Assembly (NCBI GenBank): GCA_022866015.1 | Contig: JALHTX010000091.1 | Span: forward strand, 1-13,602 | Source: Thermoplasmatota archaeon | GTDB taxonomy: Archaea > Thermoplasmatota > E2 > DHVEG-1 | Length of the DNA stretch: 13,602 nt | Direction of reading: 5' to 3' | Part shown: positions 1-7,053 of the stretch, piece by piece | How positions within the stretch are numbered: the first letter of the stretch is position 1 | How the letters are laid out: the number at the start of each line of letters is the position of its first letter | Notes under the pieces: generated by a model | The model's input: only the letters and a program-made list of their open reading frames with translations | Databases searched by the model: none | What the model was told of the DNA's origin: nothing | Program-made: the position numbers and the translations under genes

Positions 1-1476
1 AGATTTAACAAGTTCCATCATTTTTGTATGATCTGGATACAGAGGTCTGTCTTCATCTAAAAACTTTACATATCTGCGAATCACTTCTTTTGCTTTTGTA
101 ACACCTTTTCCAAATTTGTAATCGCGAAAATCTAATGCTTGTGCAGCAGCCATAAATTCAATCCCAAGAATGCCATATGCATTATCTAAAATCTGAAAGT
201 TTTTAATCGCTGTATTCATAGCCATACTTACAAAATCTTCCTGATCAGCTGCAGCAGGTATACTTTGTATAGATCCAGGAGTTGAAAGTATTTTTTGCTC
301 TACAATCAAATGATCCGCAGTGTATTGGCTAAGCATTAGACCTGAAAAAATACCAGCGCCCTTTGTCAAAAAAGCGGGTAGTCCAACACTTAGTGCAGGA
401 TTATTTAAACGATTCATGCGTCTTTCACTTAAAATGCATACCATAGTGATTGCAATTCCTGCCATATCCATTGGAAGTCCTATTGGTGAACCTTGGAAAT
501 TTGCACCGGATAGTTGTAAATCTTCATCAGGAAAAAATACTGGGTTGTCACCAACACCATTTAGCTCTATTTCGACTTGTTGTCGAGCCCACCGCAAAGC
601 ATCATGTGCAGCTCCAATTACTTGCGGAGTTGAACGCATTGAATAGGCATCTTGTACTTTACATTTTATTTTACCTTCCTCAAGATCTCCATCTTTTATA
701 AGTTTGCATATTGCTTTTGCGCTACGAATAGCTCCTGAAAAACCACGTGCTTCATGTAGTTTTGGAGTATATGGTTTCATATTTGCTTTTAACGCCTCTA
801 AACTCATTGACGTTGCGATTTCTGCTTGTTTTAAAAAATTGTTAGCATCATATAAGAAAATCGCGCTCATTGCAGTAAGCACGTTACAACCGTTGATTAT
901 TGAAAGCCCGTCTCTTGCTTGAAGACCCGGAATAGGAATTCCTGCTTTTTCCATTGATTCTTTTCCACTATACAGTTTTCCTTTATAGTATGCTTTTCCT
1001 TCCCCAAGCATTAAAAGCGCAATTTGAGACATTGGTGCCAAGTCTCCACTTGCACCAACTGAACCTTTTTGACAGATATAAGGAGTAACACCCTTGTTTA
1101 TCATTTTAATAAGAGTTTGTGTAATTTCAAGTCTACAGCCGCTTTGTCCATGGGCATGAACATTAACTCGTGCAAGCATAGCTCCACGAACATATTCAAT
1201 TGGGGCAGGATCTCCTATACCAGCTGCATGGTTATATACAAGGAATTTCTGGAATTGTTTAATTTGATCTTCTGTTAATACTAATTCTGAAAATTCTCCT
1301 ATTCCTGTGTTTACACCATACATTATTTCTTTGGATTTTATCTTTTTTTCCAGAACGTCTCTACATTTTTTAATGCGTTTGAGAGCATCTGGATGTAATT
1401 TTATTTCTTCGTTATATCTTGCAACCTGTACTACTTTTTCAACTGTAAGATTTGAACCATCAATAACAATTGTCAT
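1..1476 (-). CDS. hutH: Histidine ammonia-lyase, 3' end cut by window edge
   Basis: This enzyme removes ammonia from L-histidine to give urocanate, the first step of histidine degradation, and acts in the cytoplasm. The frame is open from an ATG at 1476 to base 1: 492 codons without a stop, against about 500 for the family, so only a few residues are missing. The Ala-Ser-Gly that cyclises to the MIO prosthetic group is at residues 142-144 in GSVGASGDLAP. Other catalytic residues are Tyr53 (MYGVNTG), His83 (YNHAAG), Asn195 (INGCN), Gln275, Tyr278 and Arg281 (VQDAYSMR), and Glu413 (DQEDF). Several match the numbering of the Pseudomonas putida enzyme exactly. His83 and the Glu in DQED favour a histidine lyase over phenylalanine or tyrosine lyases. 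It is divergent from hisC with 125 bp between them. A weak AAGGG lies upstream of the start. Confidence 0.93.
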   Translation of the reverse strand, partial: MTIVIDGSNLTVEKVVQVARYNEEIKLHPDALKRIKKCRDVLEKKIKSKEIMYGVNTGIGEFSELVLTEDQIKQFQKFLVYNHAAGIGDPAPIEYVRGAMLARVNVHAHGQSGCRLEITQTLIKMINKGVTPYICQKGSVGASGDLAPMSQIALLMLGEGKAYYKGKLYSGKESMEKAGIPIPGLQARDGLSIINGCNVLTAMSAIFLYDANNFLKQAEIATSMSLEALKANMKPYTPKLHEARGFSGAIRSAKAICKLIKDGDLEEGKIKCKVQDAYSMRSTPQVIGAAHDALRWARQQVEIELNGVGDNPVFFPDEDLQLSGANFQGSPIGLPMDMAGIAITMVCILSERRMNRLNNPALSVGLPAFLTKGAGIFSGLMLSQYTADHLIVEQKILSTPGSIQSIPAAADQEDFVSMAMNTAIKNFQILDNAYGILGIEFMAAAQALDFRDYKFGKGVTKAKEVIRRYVKFLDEDRPLYPDHTKMMELVKS

Positions 1477-1552
1477 ATAAATTACCCTTGAATTTTTTTT
1501 ATTGCGGGATAACTGTATCAAATCACCTTCTAAATATTTTTACATTCTTAAA

Positions 1553-1560
1553 CTTATAAA
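1553..1560 (+). promoter_or_regulatory. Candidate archaeal TATA box of hisC
   Basis: CTTATAAA lies about 45 bp before the hisC ATG. Transcription starting about 25 bp downstream would give a leader of roughly 20 nt with no Shine-Dalgarno sequence. The same intergenic space must also hold the hutH promoter; the AT-rich stretch 1531-1541 is a candidate on the other strand. Confidence 0.45.
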
Positions 1561-1601
1561 CAAAAACATAGATAAATTACTATTATGTTTATCCTTTAGA
1601 A

Positions 1602-2663
1602 ATGCTGAAACGTATCGTTAAACCAAAAGCTACTCTTCAGGGCGTTATTAAAAAATTGCATCTAAATTCTGATAGAAAAGATAAAATTAAATTGGATTTA
1701 AATGAAAATCTAATGGGTTGCTCACTTAAGGTTATCGAAGCTTTAAAAAAAGTTACTTATGATGAGATATCTATGTATCCCGAATATGATACTTTCATAA
1801 ATAAACTTGCTTCATATCTAAACTTAGAAACAAATAATTTAATACTTACAAATGGGGCGGATGAAGCACTTAGAGTTATAATGGATACTTATCTTGATAA
1901 AAGCGATGAAATAATTATTCCTATTCCAACTTTTTATATTTTTGAGTCTTATTCAGAGATTATTGGTGCAAAAAAGAAATTTGTTTATTACAATAATGAT
2001 CTTAGTTTCCCTGTTGAAAATATACTTGAAAAAATAAATGATAATACAAAAATGATCACGATTGTAAATCCTAATAATCCAACAGGAACACTCGTTGAAA
2101 GACAGGATATAATTAGGATTTTAGAAAAAGCAAAAAATTCTATTGTTTTAATTGATGAAGCATATTTTCAATTTAGCAATAAAAGTTGCAGAGATTTGAT
2201 AAATAGTTATAATAATCTTATTATTGTTCAGACTTTTTCAAAAGGTTTTGGTCTCGCAGGCGTTAGACTTGGTTATATAATCTCTAATGAAGATGTTATT
2301 CAAAACCTCAAAAAAATAGTTTTGCCTTTTGAAGTAAATGTCTTGAGTATTATTGCAGGTTCAGCAGCACTTGATGATTTGGATTTTGTAGATCATTATG
2401 TAAATCTTGTAAGAGGCAATAGAAATTATCTACTTGCTGAATTAAATAAAATCGGTGTAAGAACTTATCCTTCTGATGCAAATTTTATAGTTGCAAATTT
2501 TGGTGAAAAATTAGATGTTGTTTTTAAGGAGTTGAACGGGAAAAATATACTTGTAAACAATGTTTCTAGTCTGCCTTTACTAGAAGGTTGTTTAAGGATA
2601 GCAGTTGGAACAAAAAATCAGATGGAAACATTAGTTAATGAGATAAAAGATGTTTTAAATTAA
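1602..2663 (+). CDS. hisC: Histidinol-phosphate aminotransferase (class I/II PLP fold)
   Basis: This is a PLP-dependent aminotransferase of the HisC type, which interconverts imidazole-acetol phosphate plus glutamate and histidinol phosphate plus 2-oxoglutarate in histidine synthesis. It has 353 residues, normal for the family. Visible motifs are the N-terminal DLNENLMG (32-39), NGADEAL (84-90), NPNNPTG (156-162), IDEAYF (184-189), the PLP lysine Lys214 in TFSKGFGLAG, Arg222, and the C-terminal substrate-phosphate arginine Arg332 in LRIAVGT. The start is the first ATG after a stop and has no ribosome-binding site, which fits a short leader. No other his gene is adjacent. A CobD-like decarboxylase or an aromatic aminotransferase of the same fold is possible, but the LRIAVGT signature favours HisC. 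Its placement back to back with hutH is notable. Confidence 0.8.
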   Translation: MLKRIVKPKATLQGVIKKLHLNSDRKDKIKLDLNENLMGCSLKVIEALKKVTYDEISMYPEYDTFINKLASYLNLETNNLILTNGADEALRVIMDTYLDKSDEIIIPIPTFYIFESYSEIIGAKKKFVYYNNDLSFPVENILEKINDNTKMITIVNPNNPTGTLVERQDIIRILEKAKNSIVLIDEAYFQFSNKSCRDLINSYNNLIIVQTFSKGFGLAGVRLGYIISNEDVIQNLKKIVLPFEVNVLSIIAGSAALDDLDFVDHYVNLVRGNRNYLLAELNKIGVRTYPSDANFIVANFGEKLDVVFKELNGKNILVNNVSSLPLLEGCLRIAVGTKNQMETLVNEIKDVLN

Positions 2664-2680
2664 TATTAAAATTTAAGTTG

Positions 2681-2692
2681 TTTTTTTTTTTT
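2681..2692 (+). terminator. Poly-T terminator after hisC
   Basis: A run of 12 T residues begins 18 bp after the hisC stop codon. Archaeal RNA polymerase terminates at T-rich tracts in the non-template strand without needing a hairpin. Confidence 0.55.
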
Positions 2693-2826
2693 AAGGTGCT
2701 TGATTAAGATGGATTTAGAAGAATTATAAACAACTTATAGATATGATATAAATAATATTTTTAGTTTTTCTAATTCACCTTTTGGAGATCTAATAATATC
2801 ACTTTTACTCTTATTTTTTTATTTAT

Positions 2827-3837
2827 TTAATGTGAAATTCTTACTCCAAATTTGAATAAATACTCAAAATTTTTTATAACTAAATTAGGGTTTATATTTC
2901 TGCAGACAAGATTTGCTGATGTAAAAAATTTTAATATAACATCCCATTTTATAAACATCTTATTTAACATATATGGGTATCTATTTACTTGATTATGTGC
3001 TATACATTTACCTGCTGCATCGCCACTTAATAATGCACGATAGATACCTTGACCCGTGGGGGGAAAAGTACCAGCTGAGGCATCTCCTACAAATAAAATA
3101 TTTTTATATTTAAAAGGTCTTTGAAGTCCAATAGGTAGAAGTCCACCCGTAACATAATTTATTTTTCCTGTGATTTTCTGTTTTTTTTCAAATTCTTCTA
3201 AAAGATTTTTTAAGCTGTAACCAAAATTTTTTACAAAGCCTATGCCAACATTAACCTCTTTTTTTTCAGGGTTTCTTGGAAATATCCAGTAATATCCAAA
3301 TTCACCGATATAATAAATTTTTATTGTATCAGATATAAAACAATTTGAGTCTTCTATAGTATGTTGATATGTTACACCTTTTAAGCCTTTATTTAAGTTA
3401 AGTTCTCTTTTTATTGTACTTGGGCATCCAGATGCATCAATAATATAATCTGATTCAAGATCATTTTTTGATTTTATTTTATGATTTGTTTGAATTATTA
3501 CACCTAATTTTTCTGCCTTTCTTGCAAGTTGACAGATAAATTCTTGACGGTTCAGTATGTATGCTGTTCCAGGTTTTGTTGTGTATTTGTATTTTTTTTC
3601 TCCTAAGTATACTAACCCGGTTTTAATTTCATTATAATAACTGTTTTTTTCAGGAATCCATTTACTCCATTCTTTTTCTATTGTATGAGCTTCCCCACAT
3701 CTACGTCCTTCATGATTATAACCTATTTTTTTATGTTTTTCATAAACAACTACATTTATTGATCTATTATGTTCTTTTATTGATATTGCAGTGCTTAAGC
3801 CGCTAAGACTTCCTCCAATAATATCAACTTTTGTCAA
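2827..3837 (-). CDS. Geranylgeranyl reductase family FAD-dependent oxidoreductase
   Basis: This is a flavoprotein of the geranylgeranyl reductase family. In archaea these enzymes saturate the isoprenoid chains of membrane lipids or quinones; the exact substrate cannot be read here. Visible features are an N-terminal FAD Rossmann motif GGSLSG (8-13) with the acidic Glu33 in VYEK, the family CGEA motif (47-50), YILNR (93-97), IDASG (133-137), the characteristic YYWIFPR (182-188) followed by NVGIG, and the FAD-phosphate motif GDASAGTFPPTGQG (251-264). At 336 residues it is somewhat shorter than the usual 380-400. The start is a TTG at 3837, preceded by AAAGGT about 5-6 nt away; an AT-rich TATA-like stretch lies at 3854-3870 on this strand. 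It is transcribed away from the tRNA gene and appears chromosomal. The family call is firm, the substrate is not. Confidence 0.85.
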   Translation of the reverse strand: MTKVDIIGGSLSGLSTAISIKEHNRSINVVVYEKHKKIGYNHEGRRCGEAHTIEKEWSKWIPEKNSYYNEIKTGLVYLGEKKYKYTTKPGTAYILNRQEFICQLARKAEKLGVIIQTNHKIKSKNDLESDYIIDASGCPSTIKRELNLNKGLKGVTYQHTIEDSNCFISDTIKIYYIGEFGYYWIFPRNPEKKEVNVGIGFVKNFGYSLKNLLEEFEKKQKITGKINYVTGGLLPIGLQRPFKYKNILFVGDASAGTFPPTGQGIYRALLSGDAAGKCIAHNQVNRYPYMLNKMFIKWDVILKFFTSANLVCRNINPNLVIKNFEYLFKFGVRISH

Positions 3838-3955
3838 GTGTAAACCTTTTACATTTTTATATTTATAATCATAAGCTATTATTTGAATTTTAGGATTTTT
3901 TAAGATATAATAGTAAATTTCATAAGAAAGATGGCTATTCAGCTTTTATTTATAT

Positions 3956-4028
3956 AGCCCCGTAGTGTAGTGGTCAATCATACAAGACTCTGGATCTTGT
4001 GACTCCAGTTCGAATCTGGACGGGGCTA
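3956..4028 (+). tRNA. tRNA-Gln (anticodon CTG)
   Basis: The acceptor stem AGCCCCG (3956-3962) pairs with CGGGGCT (4021-4027), and A4028 is the discriminator. The anticodon stem CAAGA/TCTTG closes the loop CTCTGGA, giving anticodon CTG at 3990-3992. The T arm TCCAG-TTCGAAT-CTGGA (4004-4020) is perfect, and the D arm AGTGGTCAA is typical of archaeal tRNA-Gln. The 3' CCA is not encoded. The A1-T72 pair fits archaeal tRNA-Gln. No intron is seen. The integrase frame enters this gene from the other strand. Confidence 0.95.
3974..4028. other. Probable attachment site (tRNA 3' half / integrase 3' end)
   Basis: The integrase reading frame does not stop before the tRNA. It runs through the tRNA 3' half on the opposite strand and ends at 3974. 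Many archaeal tyrosine integrases recombine at the 3' part of a tRNA gene and rebuild it with element-derived sequence. The crossover point is not visible, and no second copy of the tRNA 3' sequence was found in the window. Confidence 0.5.
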
Positions 4029-5323
4029 CTATCACTTCTCGAAGAGATTTTAGTTAAAACAACGTTATTTATGCCTTGTTTTAATTTTTTCACATATTTT
4101 CCTCGGCATTTTTCTTTACCTTTAAGGATATGTGAAAACCAATCATATGGATATTTTATAGAATATTGTTCAGCAAAAGTAGTGTATCTTCGTGTAGTTG
4201 CTGTTTTTTTATGTCCCATAAAATCTCTAGTTGATTCTATAGCATCGTGATGTTTAGCCTTATATCTATTAATTAAAGTTGCTGTTGCACAGAAATGTCT
4301 TCCCATATACGGATGATATATTGCATAGACTTGTTTTCCTGTTTTATTTAAAGATTTACCTAGATTAGCACTTCTAGATATAGCAATTTTTTTATTTGTT
4401 TCGTGCCAATATGGTTTTCCAGAATAAGGAGATATAAACAAATAATCTTCAGAATATCTTTCATCTATGAAATCAGTTCTATGAAAATCTACATAATTCT
4501 TTAGACTTTTTCTTGTTTTCCCATTGACAAACGCTTCAGGTAGCATTATTTTTCTGATTTTACCGTGTAATTTCGGTTGCATAAACTTAATTGTATTACT
4601 ATCAAAGTCAATATCGCTTACTTTCATTATAGCCATTTCACTCGGGGCTCTTGGTCCTACAATGAAATTATAAAGATGTGTAAACTGAAAATAATAGTTA
4701 AGGTCCTTGTCATCAAAATAATTGTATTTAGTCATTTTATAAGCAATATCTGGATTAGGAAACTCTATTGGATTATTATCAGGTGTTGCTGGTAAGTTAT
4801 AAGGAAAAAACAATTTAGGAATATTACAAGCATCTAAATACAGATAGAATGCTTCTTTTCTTTCCTTTAACCCATAAAAATTCTCATTAGTGTTCTCATT
4901 GTATTTATTTTCCTTATACCAAGCCATATGATAATTCCATTGTTCCACATTTGGATTAAGAAAATCAATTGGAAATGTTTGTTCTTTATCAGCCATTAAT
5001 TTTATTCTACGTATATCTCTATCAATCGTAGTTGAAGATAAATCTGTTTGACTTCCAGCATATTTACGTATTCCAGCAATAATATCATCTAAACTAGAGC
5101 ATTTCTGTAAATCAATACAAAACGGATTTTGTCCATAAGGGTTTTTATATTGAGTCTGTAGGTCCTCCATATTTTTCCCAGATTTTTGGGATGTTTGTTT
5201 GATATTTTGGCCTATCTTTTTTATAAAATTTTCGCATTCTTGATTAGTACCTCCTGCCAAATCTTTTGGATTGGCAGGATTTGTAACAGTTCCGCCGTTA
5301 TTATCCTTTCCAATATCTAGCAT
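3974..5323 (-). CDS. Tyrosine recombinase / integrase of a tRNA-integrated element
   Basis: This is a site-specific tyrosine recombinase that integrates and excises the mobile element. All catalytic positions are visible in its 449 residues: Arg225 (GPRAPSEM), a lysine in the beta-hairpin region (Lys251 or Lys255, KLHGKIRK), His337 and Arg342 (HPYMGRHF), His371 (FMGHKKT) and the nucleophile Tyr380 (RRYTTF). Residues 1-200 form the less conserved arm- and core-binding part. About 70 residues follow the tyrosine, and the last 18 are encoded by the antisense strand of tRNA-Gln; that tail depends on the integrated state and may differ in the excised element. The ATG at 5323 is the first start after an in-frame stop, with a weak GGAAG upstream. 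It is the last gene of an operon with the small ORF and the RHH regulator. Confidence 0.9.
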   Translation of the reverse strand: MLDIGKDNNGGTVTNPANPKDLAGGTNQECENFIKKIGQNIKQTSQKSGKNMEDLQTQYKNPYGQNPFCIDLQKCSSLDDIIAGIRKYAGSQTDLSSTTIDRDIRRIKLMADKEQTFPIDFLNPNVEQWNYHMAWYKENKYNENTNENFYGLKERKEAFYLYLDACNIPKLFFPYNLPATPDNNPIEFPNPDIAYKMTKYNYFDDKDLNYYFQFTHLYNFIVGPRAPSEMAIMKVSDIDFDSNTIKFMQPKLHGKIRKIMLPEAFVNGKTRKSLKNYVDFHRTDFIDERYSEDYLFISPYSGKPYWHETNKKIAISRSANLGKSLNKTGKQVYAIYHPYMGRHFCATATLINRYKAKHHDAIESTRDFMGHKKTATTRRYTTFAEQYSIKYPYDWFSHILKGKEKCRGKYVKKLKQGINNVVLTKISSRSDSSPVQIRTGVTRSRVLYD

Positions 5324-5345
5324 TTTTCTTCCGCTTCTTTAAATT

Positions 5346-5466
5346 CTATTTTTTTATTTGTCTTCCATTTTCTTTTACCCAAATCCAGGTTCCATACTTG
5401 CCCCTTTTAATCCAAAACTCTTTTTTTTTCAATCCATCCATCTTCAAGCATTTTCTTATGGTTCAT
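5346..5466 (-). pseudogene. Small ORF of about 39 residues, frameshifted in an A9 run
   Basis: A start codon at 5466 overlaps the stop of the upstream RHH gene in an ATGA arrangement, suggesting translational coupling. The frame reads MNHKKMLEDGWIEKK and then meets nine consecutive A residues (plus-strand T at 5421-5429). As written it ends four codons later. If the run were eight A, it would continue as EFWIKRGKYGTWIWVKE and end at 5346, giving a basic, Trp-rich peptide of 39 residues. The continued frame looks protein-like. A sequencing error, slippage on the homopolymer or true decay could explain it. It sits 22 bp before the integrase and could be an excisionase-like accessory, but I do not recognise it. 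Confidence 0.5.
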
Positions 5467-5660
5467 TTTATCCCTCCTTCAATAACCTCAAGTGCTTTCT
5501 TTTCTCCAGGAGAAAGAAAAGAAAGACGAGCGAATTCTTTTCTTACAGACAATCGAACGAAATCACTGACATCCTGTCCTCGATTCTTTGCTATTTTTTG
5601 TAGGAGACTGGCATCAGAGGTTGGGAACCTCACAGAAACAATTTTATTTGTGTGTTTCAT
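5463..5660 (-). CDS. Ribbon-helix-helix (CopG/Arc-like) DNA-binding protein
   Basis: This small regulator has 65 residues. Residues 6-12 (KIVSVRF) form the basic beta-strand expected to enter the DNA major groove, followed by helix A (about 15-27), a turn around Gly28-Gln-Asp30, and helix B (about 30-44, VSDFVRLSVRKEF), the layout of the RHH fold. Such proteins bind as dimers and repress their own promoters or act as antitoxins or excision regulators. The gene is the first of an operon with the frameshifted small ORF (4-bp overlap) and the integrase. It is divergent from the 219-residue gene across 111 bp that contain a palindrome and repeated half-sites, its likely operator. The ATG at 5660 follows a GTGA-like sequence. 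The fold is fairly clear; the exact role is inferred. Confidence 0.75.
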   Translation of the reverse strand: MKHTNKIVSVRFPTSDASLLQKIAKNRGQDVSDFVRLSVRKEFARLSFLSPGEKKALEVIEGGIK

Positions 5661-5683
5661 TGTCTTTCACTGTGTAACAAAAA

Positions 5684-5758
5684 ATTTGAGTATTTTTATA
5701 TCTGTTGCTCAAAATTCTAGGAGAGAAAAATCTGAGTTAACTCAAAATCAACTCAAAA
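5684..5758. promoter_or_regulatory. Candidate operator: 12-bp palindrome plus ACTCAAA half-sites
   Basis: TGAGTTAACTCA at 5733-5744 is a perfect palindrome. ACTCAAA occurs at 5740-5746 and 5751-5757, 11 bp apart, in inverted form (TTTGAGT) at 5684-5690, and as the variant GCTCAAA at 5708-5714. All lie between the divergent RHH gene and the 219-residue gene, where a shared regulator would bind. Confidence 0.55.
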
Positions 5759-5771
5759 AAAGTGGTGCTTT

Positions 5772-6431
5772 ATGAACAAAAAAGAAACCGAAAAAATGCA
5801 TTATGTGAAAGTTATACGTGAAAAGCAACCTGTTCGCCCATCGGAATTAGGATTTAAAAGAGTTAGATATGAATATATAGCGGAATTAGAGGGAGCGGCT
5901 AAGATATGCCAGAAAAAATGGGGGCGAGGTTATACACTCCTTTTTATGCCTGGGATGGAACATCTTGCTATTGAAAGATACGAAAAAGATATATTGAAAA
6001 ATAAAAGAACATTTGATAAACAACACTTAGAACAGCAATCTATATTACCTATACTAAAAATAAATGAGATTGACGAAGCAATTTCAAAAATTATTGATAC
6101 GAAAGGAAAAATACCTGTTATCGAAGAAATAGCAATATACATGGAGAAGGACCCACAAAATCCTGTAATCCATAGTCAGATTTTTGAAAGACTAGCGATA
6201 GTTAAAAAGAAAAAGCAACCTATTGAGGAAGAAATCAAGAGTTTATTTTATGCAAAAGTTAAAGCCTTTGGAAAAACTAGAAAATATGAAGAAGAAGAAT
6301 GTATCCCAAAGTATGAAGAAATATTGGATAGACTATCTTTGGTAGAATCAGAAAGAAACAATCCTGCAATTCAAAGTCTTATACGGCTTTGCATAAAGGA
6401 TTTTAAGAATAAACAGATAGTATTGTTCTAA
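5772..6431 (+). CDS. Hypothetical protein of the integrated element
   Basis: I do not recognise this 219-residue protein. It is soluble and highly charged, with no signal peptide or membrane segment. The N-terminal 75 residues (KVIREKQPVRPSELGFKR onward, then GRGYTLLFMPGMEH) look like a small alpha/beta region. Residues 95-145 have an alternating helical pattern that could be a winged-helix DNA-binding unit, and the C-terminal part is Lys/Glu-rich and probably helical. The start at 5772 follows GTGGTG; a second ATG eight codons in (5796) is possible. It is divergent from the RHH/integrase operon, in the position where element control or replication proteins often lie. It could be a regulator or replication accessory, but nothing in the sequence proves this. 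Confidence 0.65.
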   Translation: MNKKETEKMHYVKVIREKQPVRPSELGFKRVRYEYIAELEGAAKICQKKWGRGYTLLFMPGMEHLAIERYEKDILKNKRTFDKQHLEQQSILPILKINEIDEAISKIIDTKGKIPVIEEIAIYMEKDPQNPVIHSQIFERLAIVKKKKQPIEEEIKSLFYAKVKAFGKTRKYEEEECIPKYEEILDRLSLVESERNNPAIQSLIRLCIKDFKNKQIVLF

Positions 6432-6452
6432 CCGTTTTGTCTATAGGTGTTT

Positions 6453-6537
6453 ACGATACTTATTTATATATACAAATGTATTTTTATTTGTATGTCTGAG
6501 ATAAAACATCTGTGTAACGTGCTGCGTTAAGTATCGT
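6453..6537. repeat. Nested inverted repeat (three-way-junction-like)
   Basis: ACGATACTTA (6453-6462) is perfectly inverted as TAAGTATCGT (6528-6537). Inside lie a second perfect inverted repeat, ATACAAAT/ATTTGTAT (6470-6477 and 6486-6493, 8-nt loop), and a third, TAACG/CGTTA (6515-6519 and 6525-6529), whose right arm overlaps the outer one by two bases. It starts 21 bp after the stop of the 219-residue gene. Confidence 0.6.
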
Positions 6538-6553
6538 CGTTGCCGGGGAGAAT

Positions 6554-6712
6554 ATGTCAGTTGAAGCCATGGAATGGTCAAAAGCAGGGCTAGATACAAC
6601 ACCACACATAATTATGTCCGTTCAAATCAAAGTTAAAATAACTAATCAAATAAAATACAACACCACGTTTGCAAACTTATTTGCAATGGATAGAAACCAT
6701 GTATGTTGGTAG
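6554..6712 (+). CDS. Possible small ORF, 52 residues
   Basis: An ATG frame begins MSVEAMEWSKAGLDTT and ends at a TAG. GGGGAG lies only three bases before the ATG, closer than usual for a ribosome-binding site; an internal ATG at 6569 is an alternative. The first residues resemble the beginning of a protein, but the rest has no recognisable domain, and two TTTGCAA boxes lie within it. It may be the truncated 5' end of a lost gene. Confidence 0.25.
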   Translation: MSVEAMEWSKAGLDTTPHIIMSVQIKVKITNQIKYNTTFANLFAMDRNHVCW

Positions 6713-6756
6713 GTGTTCAAACCAGTATAAAAATATCTCTTCACATGTAACGTGGG

Positions 6757-6804
6757 CTCATTACGCAATCGTAATGCATCCTCATTACGCAGCCGTAATG
6801 CATC
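6757..6804. repeat. Two tandem 24-bp palindromic repeats
   Basis: Two adjacent 24-bp units (6757-6780 and 6781-6804) match at 22 of 24 positions. Each contains CATTACG and CGTAATG arms around a four-base centre (CAAT in the first, CAGC in the second), so each can form a 7-bp hairpin. Related TGTAACG pieces occur just outside, at 6745-6752 and 6807-6813. Confidence 0.7.
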
Positions 6805-6859
6805 TGTGTAACGCATCAGTGCTTGAAAGAGTGTTAGAAATGGCTCATTTTTGACCTCA

Positions 6860-7053
6860 TTTGCAAAATATTTGAAATAATCTATTTTTTCAAAGCAATT
6901 GCAGAATGTCTTGCAAATCATTTGCTGATTACGTTTGCAAAGCGTTTGCATATATCGTGTTTGCTCTCCTGTTCTTATATATTTGAAAAACATTTGAAAA
7001 AAACATGTGTTTGCAAAGCATTTTCAAAGCATTTTCAAACCCCTGTTTGCAAG
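6860..7053. repeat. Iteron-like array of TTTGCAAA boxes
   Basis: Exact or one- to three-mismatch copies of the 8-bp palindrome TTTGCAAA begin at 6860, 6871, 6887, 6898, 6910, 6921, 6934, 6945, 6960, 6982, 6993, 7010, 7021, 7032 and 7046. Exact copies are at 6860, 6934 and 7010, with another at 6668. Many neighbours are exactly 11 bp apart, which puts them on one face of the helix; GCATTTTCAAA is repeated head to tail at 7018-7039. Such arrays bind replication initiators or partition proteins. The identity of the binding protein is unknown. Confidence 0.6.

Noticed and set aside
320..1278. Several plus-strand frames of 69-108 residues
   Set aside because: They are antisense to hutH, whose catalytic residues are all intact on the other strand.
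1..1476. Phenylalanine or tyrosine ammonia-lyase, or MIO aminomutase
   Set aside because: His83, Glu413 and the overall spacing of catalytic residues match histidine ammonia-lyase.
2664..2826. Membrane-like frame FSNSPFGDLIISLLLLFFYLF between hisC and the reductase gene
   Set aside because: It has no start codon after the preceding in-frame TAA, is very AT-rich, and overlaps the end of the reductase gene. It could be a remnant but cannot be supported.
6646..6993. 115-residue frame on the minus strand
   Set aside because: It lies in the repeat region, and its repeated DALRLRNE segment is a translation of the tandem 24-bp palindromes. It has no domain and no clear ribosome-binding site.
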